A stretch of 64,000 nt of DNA, from assembly GCF_048595595.1 (NCBI RefSeq), contig NZ_CP184347.1; one strand, 5' to 3'. The stretch's first letter is position 1; every line of letters starts with the position of its first letter. Shown piece after piece: positions 31,014 through 40,804 of the stretch. Both the position numbers and the translations under genes were made by a program. The notes beneath the pieces were generated by a model that ran no database searches, was not told the DNA's origin, and saw only the letters and a list, made by a program, of their open reading frames with translations. The DNA comes from Bacteroides pyogenes_A (GTDB lineage Bacteria > Bacteroidota > Bacteroidia > Bacteroidales > Bacteroidaceae).

Positions 31014-32381
31014 TTAATTATATACCTGTTCTTTCCCCAAAACCTGATCCAAGTCTGCCTTGGCACTCAGATAGTCGAAGATAGACTGATTGTACGTGAG
31101 CTGCGCCTGAGTGAGCGAAACCTGCGAGCTGTTCAGTTCCAATACCGTTCCTTTGCCGACTTCGTAGCGCTTGTCGGCAATTTCCACCGCCTTTTCCGCC
31201 TGCCGCACATTCTCCTTGTTACTCGCCACTTGTTCGGAGCTGGCGGCCATACTGTTGCGATAGCCGGTTGCCTGCATATTCAGTTTCCGTTCCGTATCAA
31301 CACGATTCCAGTCGAGCTGGCGCATCTGAATACGTGCTGATTTCAATTTCGTAAAGTTAGCGGCTTTATACAAAGGAATGCTTACATTGAACATCAGAGA
31401 AGAGCTGTTGGTCCAATTATAATCGAAAAAGTTGATATTCGAATTATAAAGAGACTGGTACTTGTATGAAAAGCTCACCGACAAAGTTGGCATGAAGTTC
31501 GTTTTCAACGACTGAATACTTCTTTGCAGCAACTTCTTGTTCAGGTCGAATTGTTTCAGGCTTGTATTGTTCTCCAATGCGGTTTCCGTTACGCTCAACC
31601 GATCGCCAAACAACATCGCCTCATAATTGGCCAGATTATCGTTGATCTGTATATCTACATCAGCAGTGATTCCCATCAAAACTTTCAACTGCAATTTCGC
31701 TAAAGTTATCGCATTGCCTGCTGCAATCACATTCGGTTTTATACTGCGCATCTGTACCTCCGCACTGATTTTGTCGAACTCGCTGACAGCTCCTTGCTGA
31801 TATTTTGCATTGACGATATCGAATTTCTCTTCCGCCAGTCTGTAACTGCCCTGAAGTACTTCATAGCTGTCTTGCGCCAACATCAACTGATAAAAAGCTT
31901 TGGTCACCTGATTCACCAGACTCAGTCTGGAAGCGCGTGACTTCTCTACCGCCAGCTCGATGTCAGCCTTCGTCATCGACATAGCTTTGTACACAGCCGG
32001 AGCGAACAAGGGCAGGTTGATGTTTAAAGCAGCGTTAGCAGTATTGCTCCCGTCTTTTCCCATCTTAAACGACATATCGTTCAGTTTCATTTCGGCGGCT
32101 TTGATCGTATGGTCTAAAACACCGCCCATACTTACTTCAGGCAACAAGTACTGCCAAGCCTCTTTAGCAGCTACCTTCTTCAAAGCAATCTCCTCGTCCG
32201 CCGCTTTGATGGTGGGATTTTCATCCAATGCTATCTGTAAAGCCCTCTCAAGCGTCAGATTCAAAAGACTCCGTACATTTGAATTTTCCTGTGCCTTTGC
32301 AAGACTGCATGAGCCAAGCATTACCGCAATCAGAAGTACTTTTCTCGCCATCAAAATTTTCATCTTATCCCATACACTCAT
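31014..32381 (-). CDS. TolC-family outer-membrane efflux protein
   Basis: 455 residues (449 if translation starts at 32363, MKILMARK, which gives a better signal peptide ending LAKAQ). Two repeated OEP domains rich in long alpha-helices form the periplasmic tunnel. Lies 103 bp downstream of the TetR gene and precedes adaptor and permease: a complete tripartite pump operon. Confidence 0.93.
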   Translation of the reverse strand: MSVWDKMKILMARKVLLIAVMLGSCSLAKAQENSNVRSLLNLTLERALQIALDENPTIKAADEEIALKKVAAKEAWQYLLPEVSMGGVLDHTIKAAEMKLNDMSFKMGKDGSNTANAALNINLPLFAPAVYKAMSMTKADIELAVEKSRASRLSLVNQVTKAFYQLMLAQDSYEVLQGSYRLAEEKFDIVNAKYQQGAVSEFDKISAEVQMRSIKPNVIAAGNAITLAKLQLKVLMGITADVDIQINDNLANYEAMLFGDRLSVTETALENNTSLKQFDLNKKLLQRSIQSLKTNFMPTLSVSFSYKYQSLYNSNINFFDYNWTNSSSLMFNVSIPLYKAANFTKLKSARIQMRQLDWNRVDTERKLNMQATGYRNSMAASSEQVASNKENVRQAEKAVEIADKRYEVGKGTVLELNSSQVSLTQAQLTYNQSIFDYLSAKADLDQVLGKEQVYN

Positions 32382-32484
32382 ATTCTTATGATTTTAGCAA
32401 AAAAATTATAATAAAATAGGAGAATAGAACTCATCTCTTCTGGATTAATTCTCTAATACTTACTCCCGACATCCATTCAGGGCT

Positions 32485-33129
32485 CTACCCTATCCGACCC
32501 TTCCGGTATTCCTGTATAAAATCTTCGAGCATACTCGCGCCTTTTTCAGTAGAAATACCCCGTAAATAAGTGAACATGATAGATTCATACACTTCGATAA
32601 AAGGATATTCATTGCAGATGTCCGTATTCAGCAATACATCAAACTGGCTGCGCACCAACAGATTGACTATCCCGAAATTAACATCACCCCTAAAAAGCCC
32701 TTGTTCTACGCCGGATTTGAAAAAAGAGAGTACTTTCTCCGAATCAGTGTCATGCCTGTTTTTCACGATAGCATATATCTTCGGATATTTTTTCATATCC
32801 TCAAAAAAACGTTTGTTCGTTTTGTGAAAAATCTCTATATGTCTTTGAAATACAGCAAGTATAACCTCCAACACATTGCCCGATTGGGCATAAACTTCCT
32901 CCACATAAGAATCTCCTTCAGCCTGTTTTTTCAACACACATGCTTCCAGCAGCGATTCTTTATCTGCAAAAACTTCATAGAGCGTGCGTTTGGAGATACC
33001 TAAAGAGGCCGCCACGTCATCCATCGTGATGCATCTGATTCCGTTGGCAGAGAAGGCTTCCATCGCAGTCAATATGATACGCTCTCTTAATTCGGCTCTT
33101 TGCGAAGTTTCTTTTTCGTACTCTATCAT
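32485..33129 (-). CDS. TetR/AcrR family transcriptional regulator
   Basis: 214 residues. The N-terminal helix-turn-helix is IRCITMDDVAASLGISKRTLYEVF (recognition helix GISKRTLYEVF), followed by an all-helical ligand-binding domain. It heads the efflux gene set, so it probably represses its own operon and releases DNA on binding a pump substrate. A palindrome overlaps its promoter (33209-33232). Confidence 0.92.
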   Translation of the reverse strand: MIEYEKETSQRAELRERIILTAMEAFSANGIRCITMDDVAASLGISKRTLYEVFADKESLLEACVLKKQAEGDSYVEEVYAQSGNVLEVILAVFQRHIEIFHKTNKRFFEDMKKYPKIYAIVKNRHDTDSEKVLSFFKSGVEQGLFRGDVNFGIVNLLVRSQFDVLLNTDICNEYPFIEVYESIMFTYLRGISTEKGASMLEDFIQEYRKGRIG

Positions 33130-33194
33130 TACTATTATAGCTGATTATCTATTCGATCCTTTATTGAGTTCATTTTTTTATATGAAAAGTGCGA

Positions 33195-33202
33195 CAAAGA
33201 TA
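33195..33202 (-). promoter_or_regulatory. -7 element for the tetR efflux operon
   Basis: TATCTTTG on the minus strand, 66 bp upstream of the tetR ATG. The -33 region is occupied by the candidate operator rather than a clear TTTG. Confidence 0.5.
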
Positions 33203-33208
33203 AATAGA

Positions 33209-33232
33209 AAACTTAAATCATTAGTTAAGTTT
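33209..33232. promoter_or_regulatory. Candidate TetR operator palindrome
   Basis: AAACTTAA (33209-33216), 8-bp spacer, TTAAGTTT (33225-33232): a perfect 8-bp inverted repeat sitting just upstream of the -7 box, over the expected -33 region. Spacing and length fit a TetR-dimer site. Confidence 0.5.
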
Positions 33233-33371
33233 CCAACTATTTTTATCGCGTTTGATAAAAATTATCAATCAGTACGTTGGATTTCAAAGAAGTGTTAACA
33301 AAAAGAAGACAAAACAAAGATTGATTCATTGCCAGAATGAGAAAAAGAACTTCTTTTAATGACCAATTTTT

Positions 33372-33411
33372 GAGAGAAAGAGAGAAAGAGAGAAAGAGAG
33401 AAAGAGAGAAA
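33372..33411. repeat. 8-bp simple sequence repeat, five perfect copies
   Basis: GAGAGAAA repeated exactly five times. It lies between the hut terminator and the tetR promoter; no gene crosses it. The rest of 33233-33476 shows nothing else. Confidence 0.9.
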
Positions 33412-33476
33412 AGCAACACGCTAACAACAAGCATAAATTCCGGACCGACGTATAAGTCCAACAAGGTGATATCTTA

Positions 33477-33523
33477 AAAAGTACCGCTTCTGCCCGACCG
33501 AACAGGCGTAAAGCGGTACTTTT
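33477..33523 (-). terminator. hut operon terminator
   Basis: A perfect 13-bp stem (33477-33489 with 33511-33523) beginning AAAAGTACCGCTT, with a 21-nt loop. The minus-strand 3' arm runs into a T tract. It lies 75 bp beyond the hutH stop. Confidence 0.8.
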
Positions 33524-33597
33524 GCAATGTAGCCACAAATTTCAGTTTTCAAGCGACTATCGAATGATTAGATGCATTCCTCAGACATCAATAACAA

Positions 33598-35097
33598 TCA
33601 ATCATCCAGTTGAGTTCTTTTCAGGAAAGCGACGGTCTTATGTATTTCCTTGTACATTACAATGTCGTCTTTCACAAAAGGAACTTCCTTACGGTAAGCA
33701 TGCAGGAAGCGTTCCAGCACAGGAGAGGTTTTCAGCGGACGACGAAAATCGATGCCTTGTGCCGCATTCATCAGTTCCACAGCCAATATATGCTCGAGAT
33801 TATCCATTACTTTATAAAGTTTCGTGGCTGCATTGGCGCCCATACTGACATGATCTTCCTGCCCGTTGGACGAAACGATGGAGTCACTCGAAGCAGGATA
33901 ACAGTACATCTTATTCTGGCTGACCATGGAGGCTGCGGCATATTGAGGAATCATGAAGCCGGAGTTCAATCCCGGATTCGCCACCAGAAATTCAGGCAGC
34001 CCCCGAAGCCCCATAATCAATTGAGCCACTCTTCGTTCGGAGATGTTTCCCAATTCCGCCAATGCGATGGCAAGGAAATCGTAAGAAATGGCAAGCGGCT
34101 GCCCGTGGAAGTTACCGCCGGAAATAATCAGATCTTCGTCGGGGAAGATGGTGGGATTGTCCGTCACCGAATTAATCTCGGTCAGCAACACCGACGAAAC
34201 GTAGCGGATAGCGTCTTTCGTCGCTCCGTGCACCTGCGGGATGCAACGGAAAGAGTACGGATCTTGCACATGCTTCTTCGGACGCTTGATGATTTCGCTC
34301 CCTTCGAGCAGTTTACGGAATGCCGCTCCCGTTTCTATCTGCCCCTGATGGGGACGCATCTGCTGAATACAATCCATAAACGGATCGATGCGCCCGTCGA
34401 AAGCCTCCAGCGAAAGCGCTCCGATCAAATCGGCCTTGCGCGACAGACGGAAAGCTCTGAGCATGGCGAACACTCCGTTGGCACTCATAAACTGTGTGCC
34501 GTTGAGCAAAGCCAAGCCCTCCTTGCTCATCAGTTTCACGGGTTCCCACCCGAACTCATCGAGCACGCTGATGGCTTCGCGCTTCTTACCTTTATAATAT
34601 ACATCGCCTACGCCGATCAACGGCAGAAACAGATTGGCAAGCGGAGCCAGATCGCCCGAAGCTCCGAGTGAACCGCGATCGTAGACAATGGGCATCACAT
34701 CGTTGTTGAAAAAGTCGAGAATGCGCTGAACGGTGATGAGCTGCACACCGCTGTGTCCCAACGAAAGGGCGTGTGCCTTGAGCAGCATCATCAGCTTGAT
34801 AATGACCGGACTGATCTCTTCGCCCACGCTGCAAGCATGGCTTTTAATCAGATTCTCCTGAAGAGTCCCCAGTTCGTCCGGCGAAATATTCTTGTTGCAC
34901 AGCGAGCCGAATCCGGTCGTAATGCCATACAAAGGCTCTTTCGACGAAACGGTTTTCCGGTCGAGGTAATCACGGCATTTCTGAATGCGGAGCTTGGCCT
35001 CGGGAGCCAGCTCGAGCTTTAAATTCTCATTGACAATCCGTTCGATGATTTCGAAGGTCAGATCTCCGGAACCGACTTGATAGACATTGGCACTCAT
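33598..35097 (-). CDS. hutH: Histidine ammonia-lyase
   Basis: Deaminates histidine to urocanate, the first step of histidine catabolism. 499 residues with the ASGDL motif (in GASGDLAPLANL) that cyclises to the MIO cofactor, and the active-site Tyr in YGITTGFG near residue 58. Last gene of the operon; its ATG overlaps the fchA stop by 4 bp. Confidence 0.96.
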   Translation of the reverse strand: MSANVYQVGSGDLTFEIIERIVNENLKLELAPEAKLRIQKCRDYLDRKTVSSKEPLYGITTGFGSLCNKNISPDELGTLQENLIKSHACSVGEEISPVIIKLMMLLKAHALSLGHSGVQLITVQRILDFFNNDVMPIVYDRGSLGASGDLAPLANLFLPLIGVGDVYYKGKKREAISVLDEFGWEPVKLMSKEGLALLNGTQFMSANGVFAMLRAFRLSRKADLIGALSLEAFDGRIDPFMDCIQQMRPHQGQIETGAAFRKLLEGSEIIKRPKKHVQDPYSFRCIPQVHGATKDAIRYVSSVLLTEINSVTDNPTIFPDEDLIISGGNFHGQPLAISYDFLAIALAELGNISERRVAQLIMGLRGLPEFLVANPGLNSGFMIPQYAAASMVSQNKMYCYPASSDSIVSSNGQEDHVSMGANAATKLYKVMDNLEHILAVELMNAAQGIDFRRPLKTSPVLERFLHAYRKEVPFVKDDIVMYKEIHKTVAFLKRTQLDD

Positions 35098-35723
35098 ACG
35101 CGTAAATCTTGGTTAACGGCATCCAACAACTCTTTTTCCCGTTCGCGAACAGTCTGCTCCATCCGGTCGGCCTCTGCCTGCAAAGATGACGCAAACTCTT
35201 TATCTTTCAATCCGCCCAGATTGATGCGCACATTAAGTAACGCGCCCAACACCGCATTGCGGGCAGACATCATCGCCACACAAGCGTCCGTCACGGCATT
35301 GCGGTTTCCCAGGCGAGCCACATCGGCTATCACCGGCATCATTTCCAAAGCTTTGCGGGCAACCTCCATCGGAACAAGAGCTGCGTGCTTCGTTGCCTCC
35401 TGAATGGCGGCACTCCTTGCCGCCTTCTCTTCGTCGGTGTTTTTGGGCATCTTGAAGCAAGCAAACACTTTATCATACGCTTCCGAATCTTTATCAATCA
35501 GACCGACGAACTCCTGCAACCGCTGCGCGGTGGTTTCCCGCGCGTGCAACATTATTTCCTCATGGTCTTCATAGCCCTTCTTGCCGATTGTCAGATTGGC
35601 CACCATCGTGGCAAGCGCCGAAGCCAATGCCCCGCTCAGAGCGGCGACGCTTCCACCTCCGGGAACGGGGTCGCTGCCGGCTACTTTATCTAAGAAATCT
35701 TTTACGGTTAATTCTACTAACAT
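35094..35723 (-). CDS. fchA: Formimidotetrahydrofolate cyclodeaminase
   Basis: Releases ammonia from 5-formimino-THF to give methenyl-THF. 209 residues, with the typical start MLVELTVKDFLDKVAGSDPVPGGGSV and helical fold. Works directly after FtcD, here as a separate protein rather than the mammalian fusion. Translationally coupled to hutH. Confidence 0.92.
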   Translation of the reverse strand: MLVELTVKDFLDKVAGSDPVPGGGSVAALSGALASALATMVANLTIGKKGYEDHEEIMLHARETTAQRLQEFVGLIDKDSEAYDKVFACFKMPKNTDEEKAARSAAIQEATKHAALVPMEVARKALEMMPVIADVARLGNRNAVTDACVAMMSARNAVLGALLNVRINLGGLKDKEFASSLQAEADRMEQTVREREKELLDAVNQDLRV

Positions 35724-35743
35724 GGTATTAAGTTTTTAGTTAA

Positions 35744-36997
35744 TCAATTTACAGGATATAGCACTCCTTCCTTTATTGTCATCGCCACGGAATTCATACC
35801 TATATAATAAGGTAGAACGTGGTAGTTGTCCGAATTCAGAACGACGAAATCGCCCTGTTTGCCCACTTCGATACTTCCGATGCGATGGGCGCGATTCAAA
35901 GCAGCGGCGCCGTTGAGCGTGAGGGCGGTAATCGTCTCTTCGATGCTGAGATTCATGTAAATGCAAGCAAGCGCGATGGTCAGCGGTATGGAGCCGGAAA
36001 AGCAACTTCCCGGATTCAGATCGGTAGCAAGCGCTACGGCACAACCGGCATCGATCATTTCGCGACCGCGCGCATAGGGTTCTTTCAGCGCGAATGCAGT
36101 CAGCGGCAACAACGTGGCAACCACACCCGCCTCCGCCATTGCCCGAATGCCGGCATCGGATGCCTGAAGCAAATGGTCGGCCGACAAAGCGCCCAGTTCG
36201 GCAGCCAGCTCGGCTCCGCCAAAAGAGACAATCTCGTCGGCATGAAGTTTCAGCAGGAAGCCTTTCTCTTTGGCAGCCGAAAGCAAGCGGCGCGACTGCT
36301 CTACAGAGAATACGCCTTTCTCGCAGAACACATCGCAGCATTCCGCCAAGTCATCTTTGCGGATAAGCGGAAGCATCTCATCGATCAAGAAGTCGATGTA
36401 CTCGTCGCCACGCCCTTTATACTCCTCGGGAAGTGCGTGAGCGCCCAGAAAGGTAGATACAATATCCACCCGCTTATGCTCCGAATTGTTCAGGCTGCGC
36501 ATCACTTTAAGCTGGAGCAGCTCGGTGTCGCGATCCAAGCCGTATCCGCTTTTCCCTTCCACCGTGGTCACCCCCATGGCGCTCATCTTCTTCAGAAAGC
36601 CTTCGGCTGCGGAACGGAGCTTGAGGAAGTTAAGCGCGCGCGTAGCCTTTACGGTACTGGCAATTCCGCCTCCGCGCTGCATGATAGACATGTAGCTTTC
36701 GCCCTTCAAACGCCAGGAGAATTCTTCGGAACGTTCGCCGCCAAATACAAAATGCGTATGCGAATCGACAAAGCCGGGCAACACACAATGTCCGCGGGCA
36801 TTGTAATGCCAATAGTTCTGGTAGTAGCCGTCGCGCGACTCCCCGCGATTCTCGCCTACGTAAGTGATGATACCATCGGTCACCTCCACCGTTCCGTTTT
36901 CGATAATGCGCAGTTGCGACATTTCCGCACCGCGACGCGCCGTAAATCCTGTCGGTGTCACGATGCGGGCATTGAATATAATCAGGTTTTCACTCAT
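35744..36997 (-). CDS. hutI: Imidazolonepropionase
   Basis: Amidohydrolase-fold metalloenzyme that opens imidazolonepropionate to N-formimino-glutamate. 417 residues, normal length. Metal-binding VDSHTHFVFGG near residue 75, with further ligands in LKLHADE and ALATDLNPGS. It lies 20 bp upstream of fchA and 10 bp downstream of ftcD. Confidence 0.95.
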   Translation of the reverse strand: MSENLIIFNARIVTPTGFTARRGAEMSQLRIIENGTVEVTDGIITYVGENRGESRDGYYQNYWHYNARGHCVLPGFVDSHTHFVFGGERSEEFSWRLKGESYMSIMQRGGGIASTVKATRALNFLKLRSAAEGFLKKMSAMGVTTVEGKSGYGLDRDTELLQLKVMRSLNNSEHKRVDIVSTFLGAHALPEEYKGRGDEYIDFLIDEMLPLIRKDDLAECCDVFCEKGVFSVEQSRRLLSAAKEKGFLLKLHADEIVSFGGAELAAELGALSADHLLQASDAGIRAMAEAGVVATLLPLTAFALKEPYARGREMIDAGCAVALATDLNPGSCFSGSIPLTIALACIYMNLSIEETITALTLNGAAALNRAHRIGSIEVGKQGDFVVLNSDNYHVLPYYIGMNSVAMTIKEGVLYPVN

Positions 36998-37007
36998 ACG
37001 CCGTTTT

Positions 37008-37910
37008 TTATTCCATGATACGTGCTTCGAGAACCTGCTGCATGGAGAAGTTCTCCAATCCGAGATAGTACGATGCCGTGTCGATCAACGCCTCCATCGG
37101 TACCAGTCCGATAATTTCGCTTCCTACGATACTCACTCCGTAGCGGCGGGCTTCGATGCGTGTAAGCTCGAAAGCCCGGTAAAGCGCGGTGCGGGTATAG
37201 TCGGTCATGTTGATGGAAACCTGCGTGATGTTCCGCTCTTTCAGTTCCACCCCCATCGCTTTCACAAAACGCAACCCGCCGTTGATGTGACGGATGTTTT
37301 TGGCAATGCGGCTGGCAATCTCCAGATCGGGAGTATTCAGGTTGATGTTGTAGGCCACCAGCGGCATTCGTGCCCCGATAGCCACTGTCCCTGCCGTAGG
37401 ATGTCGTTCGGCGGGGCCGAAGTCGGGCGCCCATTCGGGAAGCTTTATCTTCTCCGCCATGCCTTCGAACTCCCCTTTGCGCAGTGTGGCAAGATTTTCA
37501 CGGTAAGAAGCCGAAGCCGACTTCTCATACAGGAAGACCGGAAGATTATAAAGCCGGGCAACCTGCTCCGCCACCTCTTTCGAAAGAGCGACGGCTTCTT
37601 CCATCGTGACGTTTTTAATCGGAATAAAAGGCACTACATCTACCGCTCCCATGCGGGGATGCTGTCCCTGATGCTTGTTCAGGTCTATCAGACGAACGGC
37701 TATGCCGATGGCTTCCACCACCGCATCGCGCAAAGCTTCCGGTTCGCCTACCAGAGTCACCACCAGCCGGTTGTGATCTTCGTCGTTGCTATAGTCGAGC
37801 AACTTCACGCCGCTCTTTCCCCGAAACGGAGATACAATCTGATCTATTTTCGCCAAGTCGCGTCCCTCGCTAAAGTTGGGTACGCATTCTACAATCTTAT
37901 TCCAATTCAT
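37008..37910 (-). CDS. ftcD: Glutamate formimidoyltransferase
   Basis: Moves the formimino group of formiminoglutamate to tetrahydrofolate, releasing glutamate. 300 residues, the single-domain form (KIVECVPNFSEGRD start; GQHPRMGAVDVVPFIP). Its presence shows that the pathway uses the folate-dependent route rather than HutF or HutG. Confidence 0.95.
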   Translation of the reverse strand: MNWNKIVECVPNFSEGRDLAKIDQIVSPFRGKSGVKLLDYSNDEDHNRLVVTLVGEPEALRDAVVEAIGIAVRLIDLNKHQGQHPRMGAVDVVPFIPIKNVTMEEAVALSKEVAEQVARLYNLPVFLYEKSASASYRENLATLRKGEFEGMAEKIKLPEWAPDFGPAERHPTAGTVAIGARMPLVAYNINLNTPDLEIASRIAKNIRHINGGLRFVKAMGVELKERNITQVSINMTDYTRTALYRAFELTRIEARRYGVSIVGSEIIGLVPMEALIDTASYYLGLENFSMQQVLEARIME

Positions 37911-38082
37911 GTCTTTAAGTTATTAGTTTAATTCGTTTACAGGTTTCAAAATATCTATAAATCGCCGGACTTGTACATATCCAAACGAAGGCGTCAAGCA
38001 TAAGACGGAACACAAGCAGAGGCCCCACGCTTTGCCGGGCGGCAGTTCCCTGCGGATATGCCGCGCAAGCCTGCGGCGACAA

Positions 38083-40068
38083 TCACTTCAACAGCCGTTC
38101 TATCAGTTTTTCATCCGCCAGATAGGGCATCGTGATACGGTAGCCTTCGGAATGCGAACGGTTGAAAGCGTCGGTGGTCTCCATCGCATGTTCGTTTCGT
38201 GCCCACGAACGGCGCGCCACTCCTCCCATCACATCCCACAACATGGACGAACGGAGAATTTCGTCTACCCGTTCGCTGCCGTCGCACACCATGCCGAACC
38301 CGCCGTTCACCGCCTTGCCGATGCCTACGCCGCCACCGTTGTGCAAAGCCACGAGGCTCATTCCGCGCGCGCAGTTGCCGGCGAAACATTGCACAGCCAT
38401 ATCCGCCATCACGTTGCTTCCGTCTTTTATATTCGATGTCTCGCGGAAGGGAGAGTCCGTGCCGCTCACATCGTGGTGGTCGCGGCCCAGCATGATGGGG
38501 CCTACCTTGCCCTTGCGCACCATCTCATTGAAACGCAAGGCGATGTTCATTCTTCCTACCGCATCCTGATAAAGGATGCGCGCCTGCGTGCCGACAACCA
38601 GCCGGTTCTTCTCGGCATCCCGTATCCAGTTATAGTTATCCCTATCCTGTCCGCGGCGGTTCACGTCGATACACTCCATCGCCGCCCGGTCGGTCTTGAT
38701 CAGATCTTCATGCTTTCCGCTCAGGCAAACCCAACGGAAGGGGCCGTATCCGTAGTCGAACAGCTCGGGTCCCATAATATCTTCTACATAGCTGGGCCAG
38801 ATAAAGCCGTCTTTCTCGTCTGTGCCGTTGCGCGAAATCTCCTTCACGCCCGCATCATACATGGCCTTCATGAACGAATTGCCGTAATCGAAGAAGTAAG
38901 TGCCGCGCGCCACGAGCTTGCGAATCACTTCAAAGTGCCTGCGCAAGGAAATGTCCACCAGCTTCCTGAACTCCTCCGGCGACTCGTGCAACAAGCGTGT
39001 GCGCTCGTCGAATGTCAGTCCGGTGGGACAGTATCCGCCTTCATATACGGCATGACAGGAAGTCTGGTCGGAAAGCAGCTCGATATGAATGCCTTTCTGT
39101 TCGGCATACTCCAACAGGTCCACCACATTGCCATGATAAGCGATGGAACAAGGTTCCCGTTTTTCCAAAGCCGCTTGCGCCATCCGGAAAGCCTCCGGCA
39201 AACTCTCTGTGACGTGCCCCACCCAGCCCTGATTATAACGGGTTTCGATGCGCGACGAGTCGACTTCGGCAATGATGCATGCCGCTCCTGCGATTTCCGC
39301 CGCCTTGGGTTGCGCGCCGCTCATGCCTCCCAGTCCGGAGGAGACGAAGAAATGCCCGCGCAAGTCTTCGTTTTGGGAGACTCCCAGCTTCATTCTTCCG
39401 GCATTCAGCAGCGTATTGAATGTACCGTGCACGATGCCTTGCGGACCGATATACATCCATCCGCCGGCAGTCATCTGTCCGTAATTGGCAACGCCCATTT
39501 GAGCCGCGACATGCCAGTCGTGCTGATTGTCGAACATGCCCACCATCATCGAGTTGGTAATGATGACCCTCGGCGCGTCGGGACGCGAACGGAACAAACC
39601 CAGCGGATGTCCCGATTCGATTACCAGCGTTTGGTCTTGAGTAAGCTCTTCCAGATATTGCATGATGAGGCGATATTGCATCCAGTTCTGGCAAACCTGT
39701 CCGGTTTCTCCGTAAGTGACCAGTTCGTAGGGATAAAGGGCGATATCGAAGCAGAGGTTGTTGTCGATCATCACCTGAAAGGCTTTTCCCTCGATGCAGC
39801 GTCCGCGATATTCGTCGATGGGTTTCGCTTTCAAATCGCCTGCGGGACGGAAGCGGTATCCGTAGATTCGCCCGCGCGTGCGTAGTTCTTCCAGAAATTC
39901 CGGAGCCAATTGTTCGTGCCATTCCGTAGGGATGTATCGCAATGCGTTTTTCAGGGCTGTAGCCGTTTGCGACGGGGTAAGCGTATACCCGCGATCGGGA
40001 GCCCTCCGAATACCTTCTGCAAAATCAGGGTATACGGGAAGTGTGTCGCAAATAGTCTTGTTCATCAT
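38083..40068 (-). CDS. hutU: Urocanate hydratase
   Basis: NAD-dependent hydration of urocanate to imidazolonepropionate. 661 residues, the longer form seen in Bacteroidota (most are about 555). Conserved NQ/GGMSGAQP and the GRDHHDVSGTDSPFRET active-site block are intact. First gene of the hut operon; a 172-bp spacer without recognisable signals separates it from ftcD. An in-frame ATG one codon later is equally possible. Confidence 0.94.
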   Translation of the reverse strand: MMNKTICDTLPVYPDFAEGIRRAPDRGYTLTPSQTATALKNALRYIPTEWHEQLAPEFLEELRTRGRIYGYRFRPAGDLKAKPIDEYRGRCIEGKAFQVMIDNNLCFDIALYPYELVTYGETGQVCQNWMQYRLIMQYLEELTQDQTLVIESGHPLGLFRSRPDAPRVIITNSMMVGMFDNQHDWHVAAQMGVANYGQMTAGGWMYIGPQGIVHGTFNTLLNAGRMKLGVSQNEDLRGHFFVSSGLGGMSGAQPKAAEIAGAACIIAEVDSSRIETRYNQGWVGHVTESLPEAFRMAQAALEKREPCSIAYHGNVVDLLEYAEQKGIHIELLSDQTSCHAVYEGGYCPTGLTFDERTRLLHESPEEFRKLVDISLRRHFEVIRKLVARGTYFFDYGNSFMKAMYDAGVKEISRNGTDEKDGFIWPSYVEDIMGPELFDYGYGPFRWVCLSGKHEDLIKTDRAAMECIDVNRRGQDRDNYNWIRDAEKNRLVVGTQARILYQDAVGRMNIALRFNEMVRKGKVGPIMLGRDHHDVSGTDSPFRETSNIKDGSNVMADMAVQCFAGNCARGMSLVALHNGGGVGIGKAVNGGFGMVCDGSERVDEILRSSMLWDVMGGVARRSWARNEHAMETTDAFNRSHSEGYRITMPYLADEKLIERLLK

Positions 40069-40248
40069 AACTTAGGATTAAGATTGCAAACTGTAAGCAA
40101 TTTCATTTGATAACTCCCGCAATATAGAGAAAAAAGAAGAAAAGAGAAAAGAATCGGGATAAAAAGATTGGCATAAAGGCAAAAAAAGGATCGGAGGAAC
40201 GACAGGCAACGGCTGCGCAGGCAAAACCGAAGACAAACATTCTGAAAC

Positions 40249-40380
40249 AGATATACCTGCCGTGCAGAATGTATATATACCCGCCACAACGGTCGTGCAT
40301 AGCCATCATGTGAATATATATAGTTGCCGCACGAAGCACATATGACCAATCACACCGGATATGTACATTCACCATGACAA
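40249..40380. repeat. 22-bp repeat array, family B in opposite orientation (six units)
   Basis: Units start at 40249, 40271, 40293, 40315, 40337 and 40359, all exactly 22 bp. Plus-strand core is TATATACCCGCC-like, the reverse orientation of the array at 25890. It lies upstream of hutU. From 40069 to 40248 nothing is recognisable and no clear hut promoter was found. Confidence 0.85.
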
Positions 40381-40424
40381 CCCAAAGCAAGCAAGCGGAC
40401 ACGCGCGAATCCTTTCACCGGCAT

Positions 40425-40790
40425 ACGACCGGAAAGAAAAAGCCGCCGTGTTGCTTCCCCAACCCGATACCGACAGCCACACCTACCGACGAAAACGCGA
40501 AGAAAAAAACGAAGTATTACTCCTCCAACCCGATATCCACAGCCGCAGCCACCGACGAAAGCGCAAAAAAAGAATCGTCGTATTGCTCCTTCAACCCGAT
40601 ACCCACAGCCGCAGCCACCAACGAAAGCGCGATGAAAAAAACGCAGTATTGCTCCTCCAACCTGATACCTACAACCGCAGCCACCGACGAAAACGCGAAG
40701 AAAAAACGCAATATTGCTCCTCCAACCTGATACCTACAACCGCAGCCACCGACGAAAGCGCGAAGAAAGAATCGCCGTGTTTCTCCAACC
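40425..40790. repeat. 66-bp tandem repeat array, about five copies
   Basis: The marker ACCGACGAAA (once ACCAACGAAA) recurs at 40485, 40551, 40617, 40683 and 40748, a period of 66 bp with one 65-bp step. Frames are open on both strands by divisibility only. Sequence is unrelated to the 5831-6118 array despite the same period. Confidence 0.9.
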
Positions 40791-40804
40791 AACCCTTCTT
40801 ACTT

